Assembly: GCA_003635255.1 (NCBI GenBank)
Contig: PYJC01000006.1
Span: 1 to 40,517 of the forward strand
DNA length: 40,517 nucleotides
Source: Candidatus Poribacteria bacterium
GTDB lineage: Bacteria > Poribacteria > WGA-4E > WGA-3G
Reading direction: 5' to 3'
Shown here: piece by piece, positions 25,720-34,101 of the stretch
Layout of the letters: every line of letters starts with the position of its first letter
Position numbering within the stretch: position 1 is the stretch's first letter
Notes under the pieces: model-generated
Seen by the model: only the letters and a program-made list of their open reading frames with translations
Told to the model about the DNA's origin: nothing
Database searches by the model: none
Made by a program: the position numbers and the translations under genes

Positions 25720-26481
25720 TTAACATGCAAAAAGTTTTTGGAAATTTTTCGTTGTTACCTCACCGATTGCCTTTATAGAGGCACCACGGAGGGTCGTAAT
25801 CTTTTCTGCTACAGCACGGACGTACGCCGGTTCGTTCCGCTTGCCACGCCGAAATTGCGGTGCGAGCCATGGGCAATCTGTCTCTATTAAGAGCCGATCT
25901 TCTGGAACCTCTCGCGCCACGGCTTGGATATCTTTGGCATTCGGATAAGTCACAATTCCACCGATGCCAATATGGAATCCGATCGCGAGGCTCCGCTGCA
26001 TCAACTCGACATCACCAGTGAAGCAGTGCAGCACCCCTCGAACTCTCCCTTGCCGCGCCTCTAAGATAGGCAGAATATCCACATAGGCATCACGATTGTG
26101 GATAATAATAGGCATCCGCATCTCTTCAGCGAGGTCCAACTGCTGTTCAAACGCAACTTTCTGAACGGACCTCGGTGAGAGGTTCCGGTAGTAGTCTAAC
26201 CCCATCTCGCCGAGTGCGATCACCTTTGGATGTGCAGCGAGTTCACGAAAGGTCTTTAGTACATCGGAGGTCAAATCCTTTGCATCATGCGGATGCATCC
26301 CGACAGTGGCATAGATGTGCGAATGTTTTTCCGCAAGTTCTACCGCGCCGAGACTGGTCTCCATATCAAACCCGATGACCAATATATTGGAGACCGCGGC
26401 TTCGTGTGCGCGTTTCAGCACGGCATCGCGATCACGATTGAATTGTGAGAGTTGGATATGTGCGTGTGAGTCAATAAACAT
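25720..26481 (-). CDS. tatD: TatD-family metal-dependent deoxyribonuclease
   Basis: This is a TIM-barrel hydrolase of the TatD/YcfH family, acting as a DNase with two divalent metals. The H-x-H motif is in MFIDSHAHIQL. Further ligands appear in GEMGLDYYRN (Glu), PIIIHNRDA (His), GVLHCFTGD (His) and LIETDCPWLAP (Asp). The length of 253 residues from ATG 26481 is typical. I chose that start since a GGGG box is five bases upstream; a longer open frame of 22 residues lacks family similarity. It follows the SDR gene after 62 bases. Confidence 0.93.
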   Translation of the reverse strand: MFIDSHAHIQLSQFNRDRDAVLKRAHEAAVSNILVIGFDMETSLGAVELAEKHSHIYATVGMHPHDAKDLTSDVLKTFRELAAHPKVIALGEMGLDYYRNLSPRSVQKVAFEQQLDLAEEMRMPIIIHNRDAYVDILPILEARQGRVRGVLHCFTGDVELMQRSLAIGFHIGIGGIVTYPNAKDIQAVAREVPEDRLLIETDCPWLAPQFRRGKRNEPAYVRAVAEKITTLRGASIKAIGEVTTKNFQKLFAC

Positions 26482-26501
26482 TTCGACCCCTAATCCCAGT
26501 A

Positions 26502-26522
26502 GGTGCGGTTTGGAACCGCACC
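26502..26522. repeat. Short palindrome between SDR and tatD
   Basis: GGTGCGGTT and AACCGCACC form a perfect 9-bp stem with a 3-nt loop. Its shape (GC-rich arms, GTTT/AAAC core) resembles the element at 7850-7876, suggesting a dispersed repeat family. Confidence 0.6.
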
Positions 26523-26543
26523 GGATTTGAAGGACAGGTGCTA

Positions 26544-27254
26544 TCACATCAAAGGTGTTCGGATAACGGTCTCAAGCGTATGTGCGCGGGGTGGTTGCGT
26601 CACGAGAAACAGAATCAGGTCCGCGACATCCTCTGGGAGTGTCAGATGCTCAATCACATCGTCCGGATGGTTATCGCGGCGCATCTTGGTATCAACGGGT
26701 CCCGGACAGACAACCGAGGCTTTCACACCGTGTGGCCTTCCCTCATTGTTCGTCGTTTCAGTAAAACCGATCACGGCGAATTTGGAAGCACAATACGCCC
26801 CACCGTTGACGTGTCCAAATTTACCGGAGACCGAGGAGACGTTAACGATATGTCCATATTTCTGATCGCACATGTGGCTGAAGACCGCTTGTGTACCGAG
26901 AAACACGCCTTTGAGATTGACCGCCATTGTCAAATCCCAGTCCTCTTCCCGGATCTTCGGGATCGGGTTGTGGATCGCCACGCCTGCGTTGTTAACGAGG
27001 ATGTCCACCTTGCCAAAGGTGTCAAGCGTCCGAGCAACCATGGCATCGACATCGGTTTTCAACTGAATGTCGGTTGTGATAGCGAGTGCGCGTCTGCCGA
27101 GTTGTGTCACCTCTTCGGCAACAGCGGCAATTTCGGTGTCAGTCCGTGCGGCAAGAACGATGTCTGCGCCTTCTCTGGCAAATGCGAGAGCGGTTGAGCG
27201 ACCAATGCCGCGCCCGCCACCTGTAATAATAGCGATACGGTTTTCAAGTTTCAC
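26544..27254 (-). CDS. Short-chain dehydrogenase/reductase (FabG-like SDR)
   Basis: This is an NAD(P)-dependent oxidoreductase of 236 residues. The cofactor-binding motif is TGGGRGIGRS at about 11-20, the stabilising motif is NNAG near 88, the catalytic Ser lies in NVSSVSGKFG and the active-site Tyr/Lys in YCASK. The C-terminus PGPVDTKMR is standard. It belongs to the classical SDR subfamily; the substrate cannot be deduced. It is separated from the MR-type enolase gene by a 28-bp tandem repeat, so it may be cotranscribed with the sugar-acid genes. Confidence 0.93.
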   Translation of the reverse strand: MKLENRIAIITGGGRGIGRSTALAFAREGADIVLAARTDTEIAAVAEEVTQLGRRALAITTDIQLKTDVDAMVARTLDTFGKVDILVNNAGVAIHNPIPKIREEDWDLTMAVNLKGVFLGTQAVFSHMCDQKYGHIVNVSSVSGKFGHVNGGAYCASKFAVIGFTETTNNEGRPHGVKASVVCPGPVDTKMRRDNHPDDVIEHLTLPEDVADLILFLVTQPPRAHTLETVIRTPLM

Positions 27255-27266
27255 GAGTCCTCCTTA

Positions 27267-27350
27267 AAGATCGCGAGCACAACTCGCTCCTACCAAGATC
27301 GCGAGCACAACTCGCTCCTACCAAGATCGCGAGCACAACTCGCTCCTACA
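27267..27350. repeat. Three tandem copies of a 28-bp repeat
   Basis: The unit AAGATCGCGAGCACAACTCG plus CTCCTACC occurs three times without spacers; only the last base differs in the third. Each unit contains GCGAG-n5-CTCGC, a small stem. The array lies between the MR-like gene and the SDR gene in the same direction. Confidence 0.85.
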
Positions 27351-27355
27351 GCGTA

Positions 27356-28441
27356 TTACTGAATTTGATATGCCGCGAGTTTTTGTTTATTGAACAGAAT
27401 ACCGTGTCCTGGACGGTCAGGCGGTGAAAAGTGACCATTCTCAAGCGTCAATGTGTCGTCAAGTACCGGGTCAAGCGAAGGGATATATTCCACAAAAAGC
27501 GAATGCGGCACCGCAGCAGAAAGATGCACATGTAAATCCATCAGGAAATGTGGGGAAACCGAGAGTCCAAAACATTCCGCTGTATGAGCAACCTTCATCC
27601 ATTCAGAGATACCGCCGACACGAACAGCATCTGGTTGTAGAATGTCCGCTGCGCCTTGTGCGATGTACTCTTTAAAGACATATTTATTGTAAATCGTCTC
27701 GCCAATGGCGATGGGTATCGTAGTTTTCTCACGCAAATCCACGTGGCTATCGACGTCATCCGCCTCAATGGGTTCCTCAAACCAGAAGAGACCCGCCTCT
27801 TCAACCCGACATGCGAGTTGAATGGCTTCGCGCGCGTTCCACTTCATATTCGCATCAATCATGAGGTACGGTTCTTGCCCAATCGCTTTCCTGACAGCGA
27901 AGATTCGCGCCACATCCTCGTGGAGGCTGTCGCGTCCGACTTTAATCTTGATACCTTTGAAGCCTTGCTCCACAAATTCCACGGATTGCCTGACGAGTTC
28001 GTCCTCGGAGAGGTGAAGCCAACCGCCATCTGTATTGTAGACCGGAACAGCGGCTCTCGCACCGCCAAGGATTTGGTAAAGTGGTAACTCGGCGCGCTTT
28101 GCCATGAGATCCCAGAGTGCGATGTCTACCGCCGCCATGCCTAAACCGATGATACCGCCTCTGCCGACCCAGTGTGTGTCCATCCACATCCGATTCCAAA
28201 TCCGATCAATATTGGCGGCATCCTCCTCAAGAAGAATAGGCGTGAGATAGGCATCCATAATCTGTTTGATCGCTTCCCCACCTTTGCCGATCGTGTAGGA
28301 AAATCCAGTGCCTATGACACCGTCTGCATCTTCAATCTCAATGAAAGGGAACTCCATAGAGACGAAGGTTTGGATGGCATCAACGCGTTCAACTTGCGGC
28401 GGGATGTCGTAAAGAGATGTGCGAACTGCTTTAATTTTCAT
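27356..28441 (-). CDS. Mandelate racemase/muconate-lactonizing-type enolase superfamily enzyme
   Basis: This is an acid-sugar dehydratase or racemase-type enzyme of 361 residues. Visible catalytic features: K-x-K in GFKGIKIKVG, metal ligands Asp in MIDANMKWN, Glu in WFEEPIE and Glu in AIGETIY, and a His in SPHFLMDLHVH. The N-terminal capping domain (MKIKAVRTSLYDI ... HWVGRGGIIGLGMAAVDIALWDL) is normal. All catalytic positions of the MR subgroup seem present. The gene starts 10 bases after the TIM-barrel isomerase and probably acts in the same sugar-acid pathway. Confidence 0.92.
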   Translation of the reverse strand: MKIKAVRTSLYDIPPQVERVDAIQTFVSMEFPFIEIEDADGVIGTGFSYTIGKGGEAIKQIMDAYLTPILLEEDAANIDRIWNRMWMDTHWVGRGGIIGLGMAAVDIALWDLMAKRAELPLYQILGGARAAVPVYNTDGGWLHLSEDELVRQSVEFVEQGFKGIKIKVGRDSLHEDVARIFAVRKAIGQEPYLMIDANMKWNAREAIQLACRVEEAGLFWFEEPIEADDVDSHVDLREKTTIPIAIGETIYNKYVFKEYIAQGAADILQPDAVRVGGISEWMKVAHTAECFGLSVSPHFLMDLHVHLSAAVPHSLFVEYIPSLDPVLDDTLTLENGHFSPPDRPGHGILFNKQKLAAYQIQ

Positions 28442-28451
28442 TGGAATTTGC

Positions 28452-29324
28452 CTACTGCTTTAAGTTCTCAATCATCGCCAATAACTTTTCGATACAGATA
28501 CGCGAGGCTTCTTCACCGGCTTCAGAGAACGCTTGTCCTGCCGGACGGTTTAGGATAGCGTCGTCAATTTTGAGTGAGGGTCGCCAGTGGGTTTCAAGGC
28601 AGAGATGTCCCTCGTACCCATCATCAATCAAGGCTTGCAGCTGCCCGTGCCAGTCGATAATCCCGTCACCGACAGGAACAGATTCTATTTCTCCAGTATC
28701 GGGGTTCGGTCCGGCATCCTTGAGATGTGCGTGAATCATCGTCGGTTTCATGCGATTGTAGGCATCAGGGTAGGGGGTCTCACCACCTTTTGCATGCGCT
28801 TCATTGGCAGGGTCCCAGATACCACGGATATTCGCGGAATCAATCTGCTCAATAAATTCCGCTGTGAGTTTTGCAGTCCGGAGTGAGGTGGTAGATTCGT
28901 TCTCCATGCCGAGCACGATGCCTTCACCATCAATCATCCGACGCGGTTCATCGTAAGCAGCGATAATTTCGTCCCAACGTTCCTCCGTTTCTCCAGTGTC
29001 CCAAAAGACGAAGGTGCGGATAAGGTTCGTATCAAACGCCTTTGCCGTTCGGATGCACCCTTCCAGTATACCGAGATGCTCTTTCCGTTCCGCAGCGTTG
29101 TCCATATCGCACTTAAAAAATGGGGACGCAACCCCGATAATCTCAATGTCCGTGTCATCAAGCAGACGTTTCATTTCATCGATGTCTGATTCGGTGAGTT
29201 CATGCGGGAGTTTATCCCAGACAGATCGAATTTCAATGGAATGTAGGTTGAATTCCTTGACAAAATTAACAACGGTGGCAAAGTCTTGTGAGACTTCGTC
29301 GCCGATAACGCCGAGTTTAAACAT
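28452..29324 (-). CDS. Sugar phosphate isomerase/epimerase (AP_endonuc_2 TIM barrel)
   Basis: This xylose-isomerase-like TIM-barrel protein of 290 residues probably isomerises a sugar or inositol derivative. Metal-ligand motifs can be seen: VLGMENESTTSLRTAK (Glu), GIWDPANEA (Asp), IHAHLKDAG (His) and HLCLETHWRP (Glu). I start at ATG 29324 with AAGGAG about 10 bases upstream; another 44 codons upstream are open but show no similarity. It heads a minus-strand operon of an MR-type enzyme, an SDR, TatD and a permease, and its promoter overlaps an inverted repeat. Confidence 0.9.
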   Translation of the reverse strand: MFKLGVIGDEVSQDFATVVNFVKEFNLHSIEIRSVWDKLPHELTESDIDEMKRLLDDTDIEIIGVASPFFKCDMDNAAERKEHLGILEGCIRTAKAFDTNLIRTFVFWDTGETEERWDEIIAAYDEPRRMIDGEGIVLGMENESTTSLRTAKLTAEFIEQIDSANIRGIWDPANEAHAKGGETPYPDAYNRMKPTMIHAHLKDAGPNPDTGEIESVPVGDGIIDWHGQLQALIDDGYEGHLCLETHWRPSLKIDDAILNRPAGQAFSEAGEEASRICIEKLLAMIENLKQ

Positions 29325-29355
29325 AATTACAAGTCTCCTTTGAAACTTTTGCGAT

Positions 29356-29384
29356 ATATTAACATAGCACGGTGTTAATAGCAA
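29356..29384 (-). promoter_or_regulatory. Promoter with overlapping inverted repeat (putative operator) for the sugar operon
   Basis: On the minus strand TTGCTA, a 17-base spacer and TAATAT occur about 30-60 bases before the isomerase start. The spacer holds TTAACA-n8-TGTTAA (29359-29378), a perfect 6-bp dyad over the core promoter, as expected for a repressor operator. The regulator is not in this window. Confidence 0.55.
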
Positions 29385-29489
29385 GCAGGATTTTGTTCGC
29401 TTCCGTAGGCAACAATTAGTGTGTAGGTAACACGACAAGTCATATACATTCAACACCCACGAAAAATAGGGCAGATACAGAATTATTTC

Positions 29490-29518
29490 TTGACTGTTTT
29501 TGCTAAATTTGTTATGAT
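29490..29518 (+). promoter_or_regulatory. Sigma-70 promoter for the LamG gene
   Basis: TTGACT, exactly 17 bases, then TATGAT lie about 235 bases before the LamG ATG. The 429-bp gap 29325-29753 otherwise contains no gene I can support; it holds this promoter, the divergent one at 29356 and a long leader. Confidence 0.7.
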
Positions 29519-29753
29519 TTCGGTATTAATATGTAATACGCTGCAACGCGGTTGAGAGGTTTCCGTCAGTTCCAGCACCATCATTCAAACAAAACTCTCT
29601 TCCGAAATATAAGATGGTTAAAATGTTGAAGTTCGCTTAGGCTTAATACAAACTACCGACTTTGCCTGAGCAGGACACCTTAATCTATAAGAGGGAACAA
29701 CTTTCACATTTTAGTGTCGAGAGCAAATCAGCCATATAAGGAGGAGTAGACAG

Positions 29754-30554
29754 ATGAAAGTCAGATTGGTGTGGATTGGGATAGTCGTTCTATTTATTGC
29801 GGGTATGTTAACCCCTGCAAGTTATGCTGTGTTAGACCCTGACACTGTCGTAGGTATATGGAAATTTGATGAGGGTAACGGGAATACCGCAAAAGATGCT
29901 TCCGGAAACGGGAACGACGGTACACTCATGAGTAAACCCAAGTGGGTCGATGGTAAATTTGGCAAGGCTCTTGAGTTTGATGGCACAAACTTTGTGGACA
30001 TGGGAAATGATGAATCACTTCAGTTCCACGGAGATGTGACAATTATTTTTTGGGTTAGACCTGAAAGCGTAGCTTCCGGTCGCCAAAACATAGTTTGTAA
30101 ATCATACGGCGGCGAAGGCTGCTTGACACAGGAAACAGATGGCCGGTTGAGTTTCTATTGGGGTGATTGTGGTAACAATTGCCAACCGTATGTGGAGGTT
30201 AGGAGACCCGTCGCTGGGACCTTCGTAGATGACGAATGGATTCACGTCGCTGAAACGCGGAACGTCTCAAAACGCGAGTACAAGATGTACAAAAACGGTG
30301 AGGTTACAGCCGAAGATAAATGGCAGAAATGTGGTGCTCACCCCTGTGGCGACTCCACTCCGAGTAATCTCAATTTACTCATCGGTTCTGGTTATGCCGG
30401 TAAATATAGGGGTATTATTGACGATATAGGTATTTTTAATGTGGTGCTAAGTGAGGATGAAATTCAGAGTATCATGGATGATGGATTGGACGCGGCTTTC
30501 GCCGTTTCTCCGACCGACAAACTCACCACTACATGGGCAACTCTAAAGAAATAG
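29754..30554 (+). CDS. Secreted LamG/concanavalin-A-like jelly-roll protein
   Basis: This 266-residue protein has a clear signal peptide (VWIGIVVLFIAGMLTPASYA, cut after SYA). A single LamG-like domain of the LamG_3 kind follows: VVGIWKFDEGNGNTAKDASG, GKFGKALEFDGTNFVDMG, TIIFWVRPE, HVAETRN, YRGIIDDIGIFNVVLSEDEI. Four Cys residues in the central loop suggest disulfides, so it is external or periplasmic. It probably binds a carbohydrate or surface ligand; there is no catalytic motif. A GGAGGAG ribosome-binding site precedes it and an intrinsic terminator follows, so it is a single-gene unit. Confidence 0.9.
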   Translation: MKVRLVWIGIVVLFIAGMLTPASYAVLDPDTVVGIWKFDEGNGNTAKDASGNGNDGTLMSKPKWVDGKFGKALEFDGTNFVDMGNDESLQFHGDVTIIFWVRPESVASGRQNIVCKSYGGEGCLTQETDGRLSFYWGDCGNNCQPYVEVRRPVAGTFVDDEWIHVAETRNVSKREYKMYKNGEVTAEDKWQKCGAHPCGDSTPSNLNLLIGSGYAGKYRGIIDDIGIFNVVLSEDEIQSIMDDGLDAAFAVSPTDKLTTTWATLKK

Positions 30555-30565
30555 AGAATCGATCC

Positions 30566-30599
30566 AAAAAGGCAAGAACATATCGTTCTTGCCTTTTTT
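30566..30599 (+). terminator. Intrinsic terminator after the LamG gene
   Basis: AAAAAGGCAAGAAC pairs with GTTCTTGCCTTTTTT around a 5-nt loop, a 14-bp stem ending in a T-run, 12 bases after the stop codon. The A-tract on the 5' arm also makes it potentially bidirectional. Confidence 0.95.
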
Positions 30600-30781
30600 A
30601 ATTTATTAGGACTTAACAAATGCCAAAAGTCAACGCGATTTGCAACCTTTTCGTTCCTATAGTGTGTTACACAAGAAACACCGAAAACTAACACGGTTTC
30701 AGTAACCTACTGATTCATATTCAGTAACATCAAAATGCACCGATTTCGGACGAATTGCACATCCGAACTTTGGAGGATATC

Positions 30782-33694
30782 ATGCATCAACAGAATTGGA
30801 TAGTAGCAGTATTAAGTGCCCTGATAATGATCGGTATTTCCAGTACCACGGCTTTTACGGAAACGTCGCAGCCCATAATTCCGATGGAACAAGAAGTCAC
30901 ACAAGGAGCATTACGCGTTGAGATGGACGAAGAGATTGTCGAATGTCCGTTAAAACACACCGATGTAAAGGCGAACATTACAGGTTTCATCGCACGCGTC
31001 ACTGTAACCCAAACTTTTCACAACCCCTACGACGAAAAAATTGAAGCCGTCTACGTCTTTCCACTGCCACATACCGCAGCGATAGATGACATGACGATGA
31101 CCGTTGGTGACCGTCGGATTGTCGGATTGATCAAACGCCGCGCTGAGGCACAAGCCATCTACCAAGAAGCGATCCAGCAGGGAAAAACAGCAAGTTTGTT
31201 GGAACAGGAACGTCCGAATATCTTCACACAATCGGTTGGCAATATCCAGCCGAACGATGAGGTCCGTATCGAAATTTCTTATGTCGATGTACTCGATTAC
31301 GATATGGGTACTTACGAATTCCACTTCCCGATGGTAGTAGGTCCGCGATATATTCCCGGCACCCCAACTTCCAAAACACCTGAACTGCCAAATGAATTAA
31401 AAGGGAAAGTTGGCGAATCCGAGGCACCTTTGGATGGCCCCCCAGACGGTGCTGATCCATCAGGGACGGGCGTATCTCCAGACACAAACCGTGTGCCGGA
31501 TGCATCGCGTATTACACCGCCGGTGCTTAAGCCCGGTTACCGTACAGCACACGACATCAGTCTCGCGGTATCGCTGAATGCTGGTGTGCCGATTCAGGAT
31601 ATCCAGATTACCAATCACACGGCAGAGGTTGAGCGTGCTGGCGCGGCAGGTGCGACCGCAGTGCTTTCACCCGCTGATTCGATACCGAACAAAGATTTTG
31701 TGATGAAATACGCCGTTACTGGTAAAAAGCCGGAGATGGCGGTTTTAGCACACGCCAAGGAACCCGAGCAAGGCTATTTTATGCTCATGATCCAGCCTAA
31801 ACTTGATACTGAACTTGCCGAAGCACCACCCCGCGAAATTGTCTTCCTCGTTGACATCTCTGGTTCAATGCATGGGCAGCCGACCCAAAAAGTGAAAGAG
31901 ACGATGCACCATTTCCTACGAAGCACTAAACCGAGCGACACTCTACAGGTCATCACCTTCGCAAATTGGGCAGATAAACTCTTTAAAAAATCGGTGCCAG
32001 CAACGCAGATGAACATTGAACATGCCCTTAACTTCACACAACAGGTTCGGGGCGGCGGTGGAACGGAGATGTTGAAAGCCATTAAGTTAGTACTCAACGA
32101 ACCCGTCGATCCAGAACGGGTCCGCATTGTCGTTATGCTCACCGATGGCTACATCGGTAACGAAGCGGAAATCATCGCTGAAGTTGACAAACGGGCAGGA
32201 GATCAGATCCGTTTTTGGACTATCGGCATCGGTTCATCACCGAACCGCTATCTGATTGACGGTGTCGCAAAACACGGCGGAGGAATGGCAAAGGTGTTAG
32301 AACTCAACACCGACCCCGGACCCCTTGTCGCGGAGATTGCCGACCGCATCCATCGCGCACAACTCGCCAAAATCCAGATTGATTGGAACGGACTCTCTGT
32401 CTATGAGACCCACCCGCGGCGAATTCCTGAACTCTGGGCAGGCCGTCCCGTCATCATGTTTGGACGCTATGCGGCAGGCGGTAGTAAGAAAATTGAACTC
32501 TCTGGCAGCGCAGAGGGGAAACCGCTGAAATATAAGTTACATGTGACGCTGCCCGACACGCAACCGACACACGACGTTTTGTCAAAAGCGTGGGCGCGTA
32601 AGAAAATCGAAGATATCTCTGCACAGTTACATGCCGCTGATGTACCGGAAATTATTGAGGAAATCACGAACATTGCGCTCGCTCATCGGTTGATGACCCA
32701 ATACACGAGTTTCGTCGCTGTAGATGAGAATGACATGCAACCGATAGATCAAGAGGTGAAAACACCTCGACAGGTTGTGGTGCCTGTTCCATTGCCAGAA
32801 GGCACCGATTTCAGCGGATTCTACAACACTCGGCAAGCGAGCGTTGCCGCTTCCAGCATGCGGCGAATGGTAAGAGGTAGTGCCCCTATGACCCCTGCTG
32901 CTCCAACTGCAAAGCAGAGAGTTATCAATAGAGGTCCGGCTCTTGAGGCGTTGCAGGTAGATGCCAGCCCTCAAGCAACCGGAATACTCTCCGAAGTAGA
33001 AAGAAACCTTGGGGAACCGGAATTTCTAAGAGCGTCTTTAATCGTCCCGTCTTGGAAGCTTTTGGCAGGTGCGATCGATGGTAAAGTTGACAAAGAAGCC
33101 CTCACGACACTCCAAAAGGCTTGGGAAGATCCGACGCTCGAAACAGTTATCACAGGTGGAAACCAGTATATTGCTATGCGGTCAGCATGGTGTATTCGCA
33201 CGACAGCCCAAGCAGTTCCAACCAACCTGGAACTCGCAGCCCTGTCCAAACGCGTTCTCTCAAAGGTAACCCAGATCAAATTGCTGGAGTCAATAGATAA
33301 TTCCTTACAGGCTTATCTCAGCACATTGTATGCTGTACTCGCGCAGCAAGAAGAGACCCACAAAGATCTGGTGAAGTCGCTGTTGATGCGGGTGGATAAA
33401 GACGCGCATATCCATTTGAATACAGCGCATCTGATCACTGAAGGGTTGCTTAAACCGTCTGCACAGAACGATAAAGCACTACAAGCAGCACTCTCAACAT
33501 ACGATATTTACGGAGACGATTTTGTGCTTCTTACGTGCCTGCTCGCCAAAAGGCGCGGTGGACAGCTATGGCAAACTTTCCGTGAAGAGTTTCCATACAT
33601 AGCAAGGCGAAATCGACTGAATGGACACATTGTGGTCACCATCAGTCGAATTGAGGCATCGCCGCGGAACATTCAGTTTTCAGCCAAACATTAA
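30782..33694 (+). CDS. VIT and von Willebrand A domain exported protein
   Basis: The protein of 970 residues resembles inter-alpha-trypsin-inhibitor heavy chains. It has an N-terminal export segment (AVLSALIMIGISSTTAF), a VIT domain (about 45-180; CPLKHTDVKANITGFIARVTVTQTF, YVFPLPHTAAIDDM) and a vWA domain with the MIDAS metal site DISGS starting at Asp358 plus LTDGYIGNEAE. The last 400 residues are of unknown fold. It likely mediates protein or matrix interactions in the envelope. I start at ATG 30782, because GGAGG is five bases before it; an upstream TTG frame is less likely. No sortase motif is seen at the C-terminus. Confidence 0.92.
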   Translation: MHQQNWIVAVLSALIMIGISSTTAFTETSQPIIPMEQEVTQGALRVEMDEEIVECPLKHTDVKANITGFIARVTVTQTFHNPYDEKIEAVYVFPLPHTAAIDDMTMTVGDRRIVGLIKRRAEAQAIYQEAIQQGKTASLLEQERPNIFTQSVGNIQPNDEVRIEISYVDVLDYDMGTYEFHFPMVVGPRYIPGTPTSKTPELPNELKGKVGESEAPLDGPPDGADPSGTGVSPDTNRVPDASRITPPVLKPGYRTAHDISLAVSLNAGVPIQDIQITNHTAEVERAGAAGATAVLSPADSIPNKDFVMKYAVTGKKPEMAVLAHAKEPEQGYFMLMIQPKLDTELAEAPPREIVFLVDISGSMHGQPTQKVKETMHHFLRSTKPSDTLQVITFANWADKLFKKSVPATQMNIEHALNFTQQVRGGGGTEMLKAIKLVLNEPVDPERVRIVVMLTDGYIGNEAEIIAEVDKRAGDQIRFWTIGIGSSPNRYLIDGVAKHGGGMAKVLELNTDPGPLVAEIADRIHRAQLAKIQIDWNGLSVYETHPRRIPELWAGRPVIMFGRYAAGGSKKIELSGSAEGKPLKYKLHVTLPDTQPTHDVLSKAWARKKIEDISAQLHAADVPEIIEEITNIALAHRLMTQYTSFVAVDENDMQPIDQEVKTPRQVVVPVPLPEGTDFSGFYNTRQASVAASSMRRMVRGSAPMTPAAPTAKQRVINRGPALEALQVDASPQATGILSEVERNLGEPEFLRASLIVPSWKLLAGAIDGKVDKEALTTLQKAWEDPTLETVITGGNQYIAMRSAWCIRTTAQAVPTNLELAALSKRVLSKVTQIKLLESIDNSLQAYLSTLYAVLAQQEETHKDLVKSLLMRVDKDAHIHLNTAHLITEGLLKPSAQNDKALQAALSTYDIYGDDFVLLTCLLAKRRGGQLWQTFREEFPYIARRNRLNGHIVVTISRIEASPRNIQFSAKH

Positions 33695-33741
33695 ATGGAT
33701 ACGGTTGAACCATATCGAATCCATTGACGAGTCTTCAGTCA

Positions 33742-33785
33742 ATAAGCTCCAGAGGGTGCGCAGATGTCGCCTCTTTGGGGCTTAT
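33742..33785 (+). other. Imperfect hairpin in the 407-bp gap 33695-34101
   Basis: ATAAGC-TCCAGAGG pairs with CCTCTTTGGGGCTTAT, allowing a 2-nt bulge, over a 14-nt loop. It lies about 50 bases past the vWA stop. Without a T-run it is not a standard terminator; a structured RNA end is possible. I see no gene in this gap. Confidence 0.4.
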
Positions 33786-33840
33786 AGTGAAGCCCATAAA
33801 TAAGTGGACATCTTTGTAGCATAAACTTTTAGTTTGTGCC

Positions 33841-33871
33841 AGTCTGAATGCCTGTTATAGGTATTCAGACT
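33841..33871 (+). terminator. Strong hairpin, candidate terminator
   Basis: AGTCTGAATGCC pairs with GGTATTCAGACT (one G-T pair) across a 7-nt loop. It follows the vWA gene by about 150 bases. Only GTTTG comes after it, so termination by U-run is weak; the stem is nonetheless the most stable in the gap. Confidence 0.45.
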
Positions 33872-34101
33872 GTTTGAGAGTGCTCAATTAATTACAGGTT
33901 TTACTATAAATCTTGTGGGATGACGGTTCTTCTACACAACATTGCCCTCCGAAGTTGAGATGACAGTCCGTATTTTGATTTTCCTTTATTGCTTTTTTTG
34001 GATGTGATACGATTTTGCAGAGACGTTTTGCTAAATCGAGTTGCACAGGTCAACGACCATTGAAATGCGTGTCGTTGACAATAATCCAAGGAGTTGCGAC
34101 C

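Noticed and set aside
27267..27350. CRISPR array
   Set aside because: The three repeat units are adjacent with no spacers, and no cas genes are present.
34015..34101. N-terminal extension of the second enolase-like protein
   Set aside because: Superfamily similarity and the ribosome-binding site both begin at ATG 34102.
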